This document shows, one piece after another, positions 29,993 to 39,398 of a DNA stretch of 46,329 nt. The position numbers and the translations under genes are program-made. Location: positions 1-46,329 of the IMG/VR virus record IMGVR_UViG_3300025141_000182; one strand, written 5' to 3'. The notes beneath the pieces are model-generated. The model did no database searches and had not been told where the DNA came from. It saw only the letters and a program-made list of their open reading frames with translations. This DNA comes from a virus. Numbering within the stretch: position 1 is the stretch's first letter; each line of letters opens with the position of its first letter.

Positions 29993-30295
29993 ATGGCATG
30001 GTCTGTTGACGCAAGCGTTGAACTTGCAATGGTACCCTGGTTGATTCGTAAAATTTCAGTAACCACTGATGATAACGCAAACACTGCAGTTACTCATGGT
30101 GGACCTGCTGTTGCGCCGGATATTGTTATCCCGGTCCTAAATACGGCTGCTGATGTTGGTGGCTTGGCCGTTACGGCTAAGTCAGCCACCACGGTTACCA
30201 TTGACCCTGAAACAAGCGGCGATAAGTTTGATATTTATTGCATCTGGTTTGCTTCTGCCGGTCAAGATGGTGGCAGTATTACGGTTCCTGGCTGA
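29993..30295 (+). CDS. Small beta-sandwich virion protein
   Basis: The 100-residue product is built of strands (VDASVELAMVPWLIRKISVTT; VIPVLNTAADVGGLAVTAKSATTVTI; KFDIYCIWFASAG), like the preceding decoration protein. Its stop overlaps the next start (TGATG at 30293-30297). It is probably a head surface or head-completion component. Confidence 0.65.
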   Translation: MAWSVDASVELAMVPWLIRKISVTTDDNANTAVTHGGPAVAPDIVIPVLNTAADVGGLAVTAKSATTVTIDPETSGDKFDIYCIWFASAGQDGGSITVPG

Positions 30296-30933
30296 TGCAT
30301 CCTCCTGGTTGGGTGTGTCGTCGCCTTGCTGAGCTGCATCCACAACTGCGACTTGGCTGGGCTGGCCGGCAACGACAAAGTGAAGATGAGTTGAATCCAG
30401 GGTCATTTGCCCTGGTTCAGCTCTATCACAAGCAAGACACTGGTACGCTGGATGACCCCAATACCTTTCGTCTTCTGTGGGATGTTGACCCTGTTGTTAA
30501 TGAGCACGGGGAAACTACCGTCGTAAGAAAAGAGCGTGGTCCCATTTTTAATAAGAATGGTGGTGGGCGTCGGGACTGGGACTGTTTGTTTAGGACCCCT
30601 GTGTTTGTTGCAGCCCTTGATGAAAGCTTTGGTATGACTACCGAGGATGTTTTGTCTGGTCGTTTTCTTGAGTCAATCCGTCATTGGATGACGCCGATTG
30701 AACGCAGGATGCGGGAGTCTGCAAGAGAGAAGGGCCGGAACCTTGCAAGCGCTATTGACGATGTGGCGCACGAGGCAACTGGAGATCTCTTAAAAGAGGC
30801 ACAGAAGTCAGATGCTGCTTCTGTTATTATGGCTGACAAGCATGCTCGTGGCGATATAGAAAACCTTGAGAAACGGGTTGAAGCGCAAGGGAAAGTAGAA
30901 GATTCTTTTGAGCTTCCACCATTGGATGCGTAA
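30295..30933 (+). CDS. Unknown virion-assembly protein
   Basis: The product has 212 residues from the ATG at 30295, overlapping the preceding stop; open frame before this is a shadow. The N-terminus (HPPGWVCRRLAELHPQLRLGW) and VQLYHKQDTGTLDDPNTFRLLWDVDP resemble a compact globular domain. The C-terminal half is a charged helix (MRESAREKGRNLASAIDDVAHEA...). Lying between decoration and adaptor genes, it is probably a head-completion or minor structural protein. No family was recognised. Confidence 0.65.
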   Translation: MHPPGWVCRRLAELHPQLRLGWAGRQRQSEDELNPGSFALVQLYHKQDTGTLDDPNTFRLLWDVDPVVNEHGETTVVRKERGPIFNKNGGGRRDWDCLFRTPVFVAALDESFGMTTEDVLSGRFLESIRHWMTPIERRMRESAREKGRNLASAIDDVAHEATGDLLKEAQKSDAASVIMADKHARGDIENLEKRVEAQGKVEDSFELPPLDA

Positions 30934-31580
30934 TGGACTTCAAGACTCTGCAAGATGAAGTATCTGAGCTGCTGAACTTTAACAGTTCCCAGACAGACCA
31001 GGACTTCACGACCACGCAAATCAAGAAGGCTATCAATCGCGCCTATGCGCGGGAGTATCGAAAAGCCAGGCAGGAAGGTCTTCGTCAGTGGTTCTCATCC
31101 GTGACAGAGATTACTTGGCTGAGTGGTGCAGTTACACTTTCTCTTCCTGGTAGTGTTAAAAGAAACCAGATTTCCAGAATCATTGATGTGACCAACAGTG
31201 ACCCTGGTTACCCACTGGTCTTTGATGACAGTGGTTTCCTTGGCGATGTTCACTGGAAGGACCGCAACACCTTGCAGTGGGGCACGGAAGGCCCCGGTGA
31301 AAATCGAACACTGCGAGTTGAGTATATGGCAGAGCCGGGGGAGATGTCTGCCGATGAGGATGAGCCTGACCTGATTGCTCCAGATCATCACGAGCTTATC
31401 TTTTATTCTGCTGCAATTGACTTACGAACCAGGGCCGATGAGGTTGCGCCTCAGAGCTGGGCCATGGAGCGGCAAGAGCTTCGCATGGACTTCTATAAGG
31501 ATGTTAGCCGAGGAAGACCGCACAACACAGTAACAGTAATTCGGGGCGGCAATGAAGGCGCTGCTGAATTTATTTATTAA
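30933..31580 (+). CDS. Head-tail adaptor protein
   Basis: The 215-residue product has the layout of phage adaptors that dock under the portal: an N-terminal helix pair (FKTLQDEVSELLNF; TTTQIKKAINRAYAREYRKARQ), a beta core (VTLSLPGSVKRNQISRIIDVTNSDPGYPLVFDD; LRVEYMAEP) and helices near the end (LIAPDHHELIFYSAAIDLRTRADE). Similar proteins in podoviruses form the ring between portal and nozzle. The start overlaps the upstream stop (TAATG). Confidence 0.75.
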   Translation: MDFKTLQDEVSELLNFNSSQTDQDFTTTQIKKAINRAYAREYRKARQEGLRQWFSSVTEITWLSGAVTLSLPGSVKRNQISRIIDVTNSDPGYPLVFDDSGFLGDVHWKDRNTLQWGTEGPGENRTLRVEYMAEPGEMSADEDEPDLIAPDHHELIFYSAAIDLRTRADEVAPQSWAMERQELRMDFYKDVSRGRPHNTVTVIRGGNEGAAEFIY

Positions 31581-31592
31581 GGGATTGAGAAA

Positions 31593-32513
31593 ATGGCACT
31601 AGTTACTTTGAGAAATAATACAGGTGTTCCGCAGAACATCGTGTTTAACGGTAAGCAGATTATCCTAGAGGCAAGCCAGGAGAAAGATTTTATCCAGGCT
31701 GTTGCTGATAAGTTTGTTGAGATGCGAAGCCCTCTGGTTTCCATTGTCGAGGAAGATGTCGGGGGTATTTATGAGGAAGAAGATAGTGGATTAATCTGGG
31801 TAGCAAACGTAACGGGCAACCCCGATGCTCCAGATAAGATTATGGCCAAAGTGTTCGTTGACCGTCGATGGCAGATGGTTGAGGTTGATAATCCAAAAAA
31901 AATACCACGCCTTCTGGCCAATAAGTTTGACCTTGGGATGAAGTCTTATATTGCAAAGGATGGGGCAATAGAGGCCTTGAATCTCCCCAAGAAGACAATC
32001 GAGATTCCCGCATACAAAAGACGAGCGCTACCCTCGAATGAGGCTAAGTGGTGGATGAATCGTGATGCCATCTGTGAGCCCCAGTTAAGAGGTTGCTCAA
32101 TTAAATCTCGACCCCCAACCGACTTTGAGCCAAACCCAAAGAACGTTGATGACTGGAGCCTGGATGACTTACGAGCTTACTTGAAGCTCATGGACCCAGG
32201 CGCAGAGATGGGCCGCAGTGAATCTTCAGTTGTATCCGAAGCAAAGAAGCGCGGGCACAGAAAGCCGGAAGAAATTTCTGCACACGTCGAAGAAGAGAAG
32301 TATCTCATCACAAAGAGAATCTACTTCCGCTTGGTGGACCCGCAATATTCAGTTCCCACCAAGTCTCAGTTTCTTGAGTTTGTTCACGGACAAAAAGAAG
32401 TGAAGCCTGTAGAGGAAGACTTTGCGGCTGACCTTATCAAGAAGTCCACGGAAGAAGTTAAGCGAAAGAGAACCAGAAAGAAGAAGCCACCAGGGGCATC
32501 AGCTAGTGCTTAA
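31593..32513 (+). CDS. Unknown virion-associated protein
   Basis: The 306-residue product has beta strands in the first 100 residues (ALVTLRNNTGVPQNIVFNGKQIILEA), a Cys/Pro-containing middle and a helical domain (160-230: WSLDDLRAYLKLMDPGAEM). The tail is very basic (VKRKRTRKKKPPG) and could touch DNA. It sits between adaptor and nozzle genes, which suggests a neck or tail-assembly role. The family is not recognised. Confidence 0.65.
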   Translation: MALVTLRNNTGVPQNIVFNGKQIILEASQEKDFIQAVADKFVEMRSPLVSIVEEDVGGIYEEEDSGLIWVANVTGNPDAPDKIMAKVFVDRRWQMVEVDNPKKIPRLLANKFDLGMKSYIAKDGAIEALNLPKKTIEIPAYKRRALPSNEAKWWMNRDAICEPQLRGCSIKSRPPTDFEPNPKNVDDWSLDDLRAYLKLMDPGAEMGRSESSVVSEAKKRGHRKPEEISAHVEEEKYLITKRIYFRLVDPQYSVPTKSQFLEFVHGQKEVKPVEEDFAADLIKKSTEEVKRKRTRKKKPPGASASA

Positions 32514-32524
32514 GGAGTTCGTAT

Positions 32525-34621
32525 ATGGGTCGGCGCGAGTATCAGCACTTGGTGCTCAAGTGTAACAAGGGCATTAACCAGCAAAGAGATCTTGCTAGTC
32601 TGGAAGAGTGCGCCGAAGCCTTGAACGTCTGGGCTCCTGACGGGGCCATTGAACAAAGGCCAGGCTATACTGGAGCATTTGCACTGACCCACCACGGTTC
32701 CGGCGCCAGCGTTGGGACGCTGACCTATATCAGTCAAAACAGCACATCATACGTGACCGCATCAAACGGTGACACATTGAGCCTTAACAGTTGGCCCGTT
32801 AACGGTGCCGGCGCATTCAGTCGTGGCTACTATGTGGGGTTTGCATCAATAGCAGACCTGGACACGAATGATCACGAGAAGCTCATTGGCTTCGGTATAA
32901 GAATAACAGCCGAAAACAGGAACCCTGTAACGTTCAAAGCAGAGTACTATAGCAGCAACACGAACGACTGGAAGTATCTCAGGGTTACAGAGATTGCCGA
33001 CAACGGCAACGGTTACGGCGGGAACTCCGACGCACACCTCAAAACAGCTACAGACACAGCGCAGTTTGCATTTGTGCCGCCAGGAGACTGGGCAACCACA
33101 ACGGTCTCCAGCACCACTGCATACTTTATAAGATTCCAGGTTGTTAACGCAGGGGCGGCTGGGCTTGATTCTGCCGTAACAATAAGCAATGACGCACCAA
33201 CCAGGGGCATAGGGACACTTAGGGATGGTGACGCAGCCCCAACCAGAAGTGTGTTTGCGGCGCAATTCCCCCTAACGAAGCGGTACTTATATTTATCTAA
33301 CAAGGTTACGACCGATGTGGTGGGCGGCTCAACAATAGACCTTGAGAACTACCAGTCTACAACAGGGCTAGGTACATCAGAGACGGATGAACGAGGAAGC
33401 ATTGCAGTTGTCCCTCAATACGGCGAGGCCTTTGTTGCTGGTGGCGGGAAGATAGCCAGGATTCATGTCAACACTGGCATGTCGGTAGCAGCGGTGGAAT
33501 CAGCTGACTTTGCTGTTGGGACCAGTGCACCATACGATCCTGAACTTGTCATACAGTTAGAAAACTTTCCCGAATCAAAATACATTACCTTCTTTAAGGG
33601 TAGGCTCTGGTGTGCTGGAATTAAAGACAGGCCTTATGAGGTAAGATGGACCGCAGCTGCACCGTTCCATAAGGTCTGGCCGACACTTTCAGCTGAGCCC
33701 CTTATGGAAGATGACAACAGCCCCATCACAGGGATGTCTTCGTATGGCGAGAATTTGGTCGTGTTTAAAAATGACTCTGTCTGGCAGATGATGAACACGG
33801 GTCCAAACTCAGCAACTCTTGTTGAGCACTATAGCCCAATTAAAATTGTCTCCGGTGTGGGATGCGTAAGCAACTCTAGCATTGAGCAGGTTAGAGGCAA
33901 TCTTTTATTCTTGGCCGAGGATGGCGTCTATGCTTTTGATGGGACTCCAAACATTAAGAAGATGTCTGACCGGGTAGGTAAAACAATTGCATCAATTACC
34001 CCCGGACGTCGTCGCATTGCCTGCTCTGCTCATTGGAAAGCAAAAAGCCTCTACTTGTTATCGATTGCTGTTGATGGGTCATACTATAATAACAGAACGC
34101 TTGTGTATGATTATAAGAATGATGCTTGGTGGGAGTGGGATATACCAGCCCAGCACTGGCTTGTTGATGAGGATGGCTTTGACAATGAAACCCTTTACTT
34201 TATTGATAGCTTTCAGTGCGTGTTTCAGATGGACACAGGGAATCATGACCATGGGTCAACCATATCCAGCCATATTGTAAGTCAAAGGCTTGGCGAAAAC
34301 ACAAACGCACGAAGAACGCTCAGACAAATAGAAGTTCTTGGTGATAACAAGATGGGCTCCATTACCGTTGAGGCTATCGCCAATGATGACACCCTGAACT
34401 CAGATTCTGGTGCCATCGTTATGACCGATTCATCTGAGGCAACCTACGGGTCAGCTACCGATGGGGTGGATAAGTATGTTATCGAAAGAAGAAGGGCTAG
34501 GCGCATTGCGTTCAGAAAGCAGGCCGACTGGTTTCAGGTAAAGGTTTCAAGTTCCGCATACAATACACCAATGATGCTTGCTGGTATTGATGTGGCATTT
34601 GCCGGCGAGCTGAAGAGATAG
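32525..34621 (+). CDS. Tail nozzle / P22 gp10-like stabilisation protein
   Basis: The 698-residue protein starts with the hallmark CNKGINQQRDLASLEECAEA...VWAPDGAIEQRPGY. It continues with repeated beta blades (FKGRLWCAGIKDRPYEVRWT; SSYGENLVVFKNDSVWQM; RGNLLFLAEDGVYAFDG; LVYDYKNDAWWEW) as in the beta-propeller nozzle proteins of podoviruses. Such proteins plug the portal-adaptor channel and hold packaged DNA. Middle insertions (about 60-230) look like extra jelly-roll domains. Start after AAGGAG. Confidence 0.8.
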   Translation: MGRREYQHLVLKCNKGINQQRDLASLEECAEALNVWAPDGAIEQRPGYTGAFALTHHGSGASVGTLTYISQNSTSYVTASNGDTLSLNSWPVNGAGAFSRGYYVGFASIADLDTNDHEKLIGFGIRITAENRNPVTFKAEYYSSNTNDWKYLRVTEIADNGNGYGGNSDAHLKTATDTAQFAFVPPGDWATTTVSSTTAYFIRFQVVNAGAAGLDSAVTISNDAPTRGIGTLRDGDAAPTRSVFAAQFPLTKRYLYLSNKVTTDVVGGSTIDLENYQSTTGLGTSETDERGSIAVVPQYGEAFVAGGGKIARIHVNTGMSVAAVESADFAVGTSAPYDPELVIQLENFPESKYITFFKGRLWCAGIKDRPYEVRWTAAAPFHKVWPTLSAEPLMEDDNSPITGMSSYGENLVVFKNDSVWQMMNTGPNSATLVEHYSPIKIVSGVGCVSNSSIEQVRGNLLFLAEDGVYAFDGTPNIKKMSDRVGKTIASITPGRRRIACSAHWKAKSLYLLSIAVDGSYYNNRTLVYDYKNDAWWEWDIPAQHWLVDEDGFDNETLYFIDSFQCVFQMDTGNHDHGSTISSHIVSQRLGENTNARRTLRQIEVLGDNKMGSITVEAIANDDTLNSDSGAIVMTDSSEATYGSATDGVDKYVIERRRARRIAFRKQADWFQVKVSSSAYNTPMMLAGIDVAFAGELKR

Positions 34622-34623
34622 CC

Positions 34624-35247
34624 ATGCCGGAATTACCATTTGGAAGAGGCTACCGAAAAGGGCCAGACGCAATAGTATCCCAGGCGGAATCGTTTGACCG
34701 TCGCTCACGGGATATCCCGAAAGAAGATGAGTGGCTTATTACGCCCATGAACATGCTTGGCGGCGACACTCACGGCTCAACTGGATACGCCCAGGAGCTT
34801 CGGCTGTTTCCTATTCCAAGATTAGAAAGAACACTTAAGGCCAAGTCTGTAAGGATAAGAATAACAACAGCATCAGCTGGCAGCACTGTAAGAATAGCAA
34901 TGTATCAATACCTCTCAGATAACCACGGGGGAAAGAGATTCTCAAAGGTTCCATTGTCTGAGGTTATATTCTCCGGTGCATCTACGGGCGTGAAAGAGCT
35001 AGAGCTTAAGCACGCTTTAACCCTTCTCCCTGGCGTGTATTACTTTGTGGGCGCGTATGTCTCAAATAACTCTGTAGGCATTGTGTCCGACGCGAACACC
35101 AGCCACAGGGTTATTCCTGTAAGCGTAATGTCCATTGATAACGATACCTTACCCAGTAACGTTTCTCAGTCGTCGTTAACTAAAAGCTATGCTAAGTATT
35201 TTCCATGGGTTGTTTATCTGTCTAGCGTTGGCGCTGACGTTATTTGA
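34624..35247 (+). CDS. Unknown beta-rich tail protein
   Basis: The 207-residue product has a polar N-terminus (GRGYRKGPDAIVSQ) and then strands of a jelly-roll type (AKSVRIRITTASAGSTVRIAMYQYLS; GVKELELKHALTLLPGVYYFVGAYVS). This pattern is common in fibre-like or tail-decoration domains. It lies between the nozzle gene and another structural gene, so a tail component is likely. Confidence 0.65.
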   Translation: MPELPFGRGYRKGPDAIVSQAESFDRRSRDIPKEDEWLITPMNMLGGDTHGSTGYAQELRLFPIPRLERTLKAKSVRIRITTASAGSTVRIAMYQYLSDNHGGKRFSKVPLSEVIFSGASTGVKELELKHALTLLPGVYYFVGAYVSNNSVGIVSDANTSHRVIPVSVMSIDNDTLPSNVSQSSLTKSYAKYFPWVVYLSSVGADVI

Positions 35248-35256
35248 GAGGCTATT

Positions 35257-35844
35257 ATGACGATTGCATTAACCACATCGCTATCCAGCACAATTACAAA
35301 GTCAGAGTTAGAGGGCAACTTCACAACCATCACCAATAAGTTCAATGGCGGAATAGATAACACTGACATTAAGAGTGGCGCCGGTATCGACGTTACAAAG
35401 CTTTCTGCATCTAAAGAATATGTGACAGTGGTACTGAACAATCCCGCCTATACATGGGGCATTGCTGGGGCAACTATAGCCCTTGCACCTATCCCCGGCC
35501 TCAGTGGAAGCCAGGCTAACTGGGAGCTAGTGGCAGCATCATGGGTATGCACTGACTGCGGTTCGTCTGCGGGAACAATCGATGTGGCCGTTGCTTACTA
35601 TAACTCTGGCACCCTAACCGACGTGAGTGTTTTAATTAATGAGGAATCACTGACCGTCAGCTCTGACGGCAACGGTAACTCCGGGCAATGCACTATTGAT
35701 GTGACAGATGGCCCGGTTGAGTACCATGGTTCACAGTCAAGACTCTTTGCATTGAGACAAGGAGCAACCACCGGAACAGGGGTTTTAAACTCTGCTGGTC
35801 ATATTTCTGTTACACTATTACTTGAACGAGTTCTGCAGGCGTAA
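35257..35844 (+). CDS. Unknown beta-rich tail protein
   Basis: The 195-residue product has an N-terminal helix-containing piece (STITKSELEGNFTTITNKFNGGI) like the head-binding segments of phage fibre proteins, then a sandwich of strands (NWELVAASWVCTDCGSSAGTIDVAVAYY; HISVTLLLERVL). The 'TKSELEGNF..ITNKFNGGI...DI' start is often seen where fibres attach. It is probably a short tail fibre or appendage. Confidence 0.65.
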   Translation: MTIALTTSLSSTITKSELEGNFTTITNKFNGGIDNTDIKSGAGIDVTKLSASKEYVTVVLNNPAYTWGIAGATIALAPIPGLSGSQANWELVAASWVCTDCGSSAGTIDVAVAYYNSGTLTDVSVLINEESLTVSSDGNGNSGQCTIDVTDGPVEYHGSQSRLFALRQGATTGTGVLNSAGHISVTLLLERVLQA

Positions 35845-35854
35845 GGATTAGAAA

Positions 35855-37879
35855 ATGGCATTTAGCTCAGCAGATTACCAAGACATGGCGCGAAGACGTC
35901 GCAATGGGAATGGCAACGGTTCACGAGCCACGCAGCAAGTTAGTCAGGCGGCGCGTCAGGCACGAAGCGGCTCGTCTCGACAAGGCAGCATGGCCAACCT
36001 TAATCGAAATCGGCCCGGTGTACCTGCCATGCCAGTGCAGGGGCTTAGTTCCTCTGGCGGAGGGCAGCAGGGAGAACAGGCCCAGGCACCCGGCGCCACA
36101 GGGCTTGATGCTTCATCTGGTCAACCAGCGAGTGGGCAGTCTGGAATGATGGGCGCTGCGCAGAAAATGGCAGGGGCAACAAACTTTCAGACAGGGGCTC
36201 AGTCAGCAGCAGGAGCGGGGGCCACAGGGCTTGATGCGTCATCGGGTCAACCGACAACTACGCCTGGCACTGCAGCAGGGGTTCCTCAAAGTATTCAAAG
36301 CATGGCGAACGCTGGGGCGTTTGGTGGCGGTGGCCAAGGCGGGGCTATGCCGCCGGGCACAGAGCAGACCCAGTTCTCAAGTGGCTTTCTTGCTGACCCG
36401 GAAGGCGAGACCGGCACACAGGTTGACCCGTTTACCGGCGAGTCTCAAATACCTGCAGGCATGGGGCAGGACCAAGGGGGTATTGGTGTATTAGCAACCG
36501 GCACTCCTGAACTTCTTCGCCGTGCTGATATGACTGGCGGCCTGGACGCTGGGCTTCCTCCGGGCGCAACGGAAGATGATTACTTTGACAGGCTCGGTGA
36601 AGAGCGGGCAATGTTTGAGGATATCATTCAGGGCTTACAGGATGAGCGCGGCGAGTCTCAGGGCCTCATCTTAAAGGGAATATCTGAGCAGCAAAGACGC
36701 CAAGCAGAAATGAATGCTTTGGCTGGTCGCTCTGTTGGTGGTGGCTTTGGTGGAGCAATGGCAACCACATCCGCAATGGGCGCTGCTGCAATGGAAGAAG
36801 CAGACAGAGCAATTCGAGATAAGATGCGTGAGGCCCAGATTGGCTGGCTCGACACTGTCTCAAGACTTAATGAGTCTGAGCGTGGAAGAGAATTTACGCG
36901 TGAGATGTCTGATGAAGACAAAGCATTCCAGTTAGAGCTTGGAGCCATGGAGGGCGAGGTTGACCTGCCTTCAGAGGGTGGCAACACGGGTGGTGACTGG
37001 CGCGATGATTACGATGGAGGAACCGGAGGAACCGGGGGAGATGGACCAGACCTTCCTGGAAACGCTGGGGCCGGGCAAAGCAGTGGCACTGGTGAGAGCT
37101 TTGACGCTAACGATGCATCGGGCCAGGCGCTATATCGCGAGGGCTGGAGACCATCAGCTGATGGTGAGTGGCGAAACAGTGAAGGGCAATCATGGAGCGA
37201 GGTTTATCCAGACAGTGCTCCTCCTGCAAACAACAGCATGCAGGACTATCAATCCAGTATCGGGTTTTCTGACAATGACTCGGTTATGGCAAACGAAGCC
37301 TATGCGGCCAACCCCGAGAATCTCACAGAGGAACAAAAGCAACACATGTTTTCACTGGGGACCGTGGAAGAAAGAGAAGAATACCTTAAGAGCGTTGGCC
37401 CAATGTCAGAGTGGTACAGTGGGAATATGACCATTGAAGAAGCTATAGGGCAAATGCACGATGCGTTAGCTGATGAGGCGTATGAGTGGGAGGATATTTA
37501 TGAGCAATTTGCTGATGAGATTTTATGGGACGACACCACCTATTCTGATGAGAATGGAAACACGGTAAGGGGCGACCAGCTTAAAGATCTTATCAATAAT
37601 ATGGCCGACGCTGCGGGGTGGAATGATGCCGAGCTTAACCTTGGCCACCCTAGCGGAGAAGGCGATCACCCCACATACGGAAACACAAGCGTCAACAGCG
37701 ATCCTGACAAGCTGTATTTATGGGTAGCAAGTCAGCCAGGGTTATTTAGAGAGATAGTAAACAGAAGCCTGTACTCAATGGACCAGTCAGGAATGCAGGG
37801 CCAATGGGGCAGCACCGACTTTGCAAATCAAATTTTAGCAGAACTACAGCAATCAGGCTTGCTTGATCCGGGGAGGTAA
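35855..37879 (+). CDS. Low-complexity internal virion protein
   Basis: The 674-residue protein has a Gly/Gln/Ser/Ala-rich first third containing GATGLDASSGQP twice (DNA repeats at 36095-36111 and 36221-36237). A helical domain follows (about 235-370, EQQRRQAEMNALAGRSVGGGFGG; MREAQIGWLDTVSRLNE), then an acidic C-terminal half. Disordered long proteins before the largest virion gene usually pass into the host with DNA. The exact family is unknown. Confidence 0.65.
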   Translation: MAFSSADYQDMARRRRNGNGNGSRATQQVSQAARQARSGSSRQGSMANLNRNRPGVPAMPVQGLSSSGGGQQGEQAQAPGATGLDASSGQPASGQSGMMGAAQKMAGATNFQTGAQSAAGAGATGLDASSGQPTTTPGTAAGVPQSIQSMANAGAFGGGGQGGAMPPGTEQTQFSSGFLADPEGETGTQVDPFTGESQIPAGMGQDQGGIGVLATGTPELLRRADMTGGLDAGLPPGATEDDYFDRLGEERAMFEDIIQGLQDERGESQGLILKGISEQQRRQAEMNALAGRSVGGGFGGAMATTSAMGAAAMEEADRAIRDKMREAQIGWLDTVSRLNESERGREFTREMSDEDKAFQLELGAMEGEVDLPSEGGNTGGDWRDDYDGGTGGTGGDGPDLPGNAGAGQSSGTGESFDANDASGQALYREGWRPSADGEWRNSEGQSWSEVYPDSAPPANNSMQDYQSSIGFSDNDSVMANEAYAANPENLTEEQKQHMFSLGTVEEREEYLKSVGPMSEWYSGNMTIEEAIGQMHDALADEAYEWEDIYEQFADEILWDDTTYSDENGNTVRGDQLKDLINNMADAAGWNDAELNLGHPSGEGDHPTYGNTSVNSDPDKLYLWVASQPGLFREIVNRSLYSMDQSGMQGQWGSTDFANQILAELQQSGLLDPGR

Positions 37880-37882
37880 CCA

Positions 37883-38605
37883 ATGCCATACAAACCTAAT
37901 AGAGAAAGCAGTAAGGCGGCAGCAGCCAGGAAGCATTACGCTAACGTCATTGATTCACGCAGGACTGCTCGCAAAGAAAAGACCAAGGGCTCACTTGATA
38001 AGTATCAGGCAATGATTAGTGCTCGGCGAAAGTATGGCGATGAGCTTCGCAAGCAGGCTCAGTTCGACAAGAACCGCAGAGAAACAATTGAGGCAAGAGA
38101 GCGCAAGAAAGCAAACAGCGTGTGGTCCAATGTCGCAATGCTTGGCACCAGTGTCGGCGCAATGTTTGGCCCAGTTGGAGCGGCTATCGGTGCTGCTGGT
38201 GGGGCGGCTTTAGGAATGGGGATGGCGGCAGCACGAGGTGGTGACCCCTTTGATATGGGTGCTCAGCTAGCAGGTCTTGACCCATCCATGGCAGCTAAGG
38301 CTGCAATGAGTGTTGGTAGGTCGATGGGGTATGGCCCAGGTCAAGCAAGAACCAGCCCAACTCCTGGATTCACTGACGAGCTAAACAGAAGAGAGAGTGC
38401 CTTTAACAAAATGTCAGGCACGCAGGATTATCAACTACAGCTAGGCAACACGGCCAACCTTGGAGATTTGTCACGCTCAGGCTCCTCACTTTCTGGCGGC
38501 GCGTTTGCAAACCAATCACAAGCCCTGCAGAACAACATGGGCACCCCTAGTCCGTTCGGCGTGGCCGATGTGCTTGACACAAGGATAAAGGGCATGGGGC
38601 GATAA
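37883..38605 (+). CDS. Ejection-type protein with a Gly/Ala-rich membrane segment
   Basis: The 240-residue product is basic at the start (KPNRESSKAAAARKHYANVIDSRRTARKEKTK). A Gly/Ala-rich hydrophobic hairpin follows (about 86-115: MLGTSVGAMFGPVGAAIGAAGGAALGMGMAA), the kind found in podovirus ejection proteins and in membrane-inserting peptides. It could help form the channel across the inner membrane. It follows GGGGAGG and is part of a four-gene internal-protein block. Confidence 0.7.
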   Translation: MPYKPNRESSKAAAARKHYANVIDSRRTARKEKTKGSLDKYQAMISARRKYGDELRKQAQFDKNRRETIEARERKKANSVWSNVAMLGTSVGAMFGPVGAAIGAAGGAALGMGMAAARGGDPFDMGAQLAGLDPSMAAKAAMSVGRSMGYGPGQARTSPTPGFTDELNRRESAFNKMSGTQDYQLQLGNTANLGDLSRSGSSLSGGAFANQSQALQNNMGTPSPFGVADVLDTRIKGMGR

Positions 38606-38606
38606 G

Positions 38607-39398
38607 ATGTCAATTCAGCGAATCCCACTAGCGAACAGCTTGTACCTTGCGATGCTCGGACAGGAGCGACAGGACCAGGAGCGCCGCACCCTAAAGGAGC
38701 AGCAGGACCGGGACCGCCGTGACCGCAATATGCGAGACACGCAGGATTATATCCTTAGACAGCAAGACCAAAAGCAAAGCCATGAACGCTCCATGCAGGA
38801 GATTGCTCTCAAGAAAAGGGCTCAGCTCATGCAGGAGCGCATAGAGCAGGCTGGTTTAATGGAGCGAAGACAACAACAAGATCAGGCTGCAATGCAAAGG
38901 ACTCTTGTTGGTCAGGCCGGCAGGGCGGCTGATAGGCAACAAAGAGCAGATGCGGCAGATCAAAGAGCCGAATACCAAAGGGGCATGCTGGCCGAGCGAG
39001 GCAAGTCGAGAAGAGACAGAAGATCAAGACAGGACGTTTTTGAGTCGCAGAGAATTGCTCTTACTGGAATACATAGAAACGTGCAGGCAAAGCAACGGGA
39101 GTTAAGCGCTATTGTTTCTGAGCTAAGAGGAGAGAGGGGTGTTTTAAATGCAGCCGCTAAGGCTGATTTAAAGATAAAGAGGGCACAGGTTCAAGGAGAA
39201 TTGAGGGCGCTTCAGCGAGATCATCAAAACGCAATGATTGGGTTTATGGGTCAATACACCCCGCACCTTCTTCCTTCTCAGACAGGGATGGGGTCTGGGT
39301 TTGACGACACACTTGGTGACCAGGGCGGTGGTGCAGAGGATGTACCAACTTTAGATGATATTGCTGGGGGAATGGGGTCTTCTGGTGAGCCAAGATAA
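38607..39398 (+). CDS. Coiled-coil internal virion protein
   Basis: The 263-residue product is almost entirely charged helix, rich in Arg, Gln and Glu (RQDQERRTLKEQQDRDRRDRN; QRRADAADQRAEYQ-like repeats), with a Gly/Asp-rich end. Such long helices often assemble as tubes in ejection machines. It overlaps the giant gene by 14 nt at 39385-39398. Confidence 0.65.
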   Translation: MSIQRIPLANSLYLAMLGQERQDQERRTLKEQQDRDRRDRNMRDTQDYILRQQDQKQSHERSMQEIALKKRAQLMQERIEQAGLMERRQQQDQAAMQRTLVGQAGRAADRQQRADAADQRAEYQRGMLAERGKSRRDRRSRQDVFESQRIALTGIHRNVQAKQRELSAIVSELRGERGVLNAAAKADLKIKRAQVQGELRALQRDHQNAMIGFMGQYTPHLLPSQTGMGSGFDDTLGDQGGGAEDVPTLDDIAGGMGSSGEPR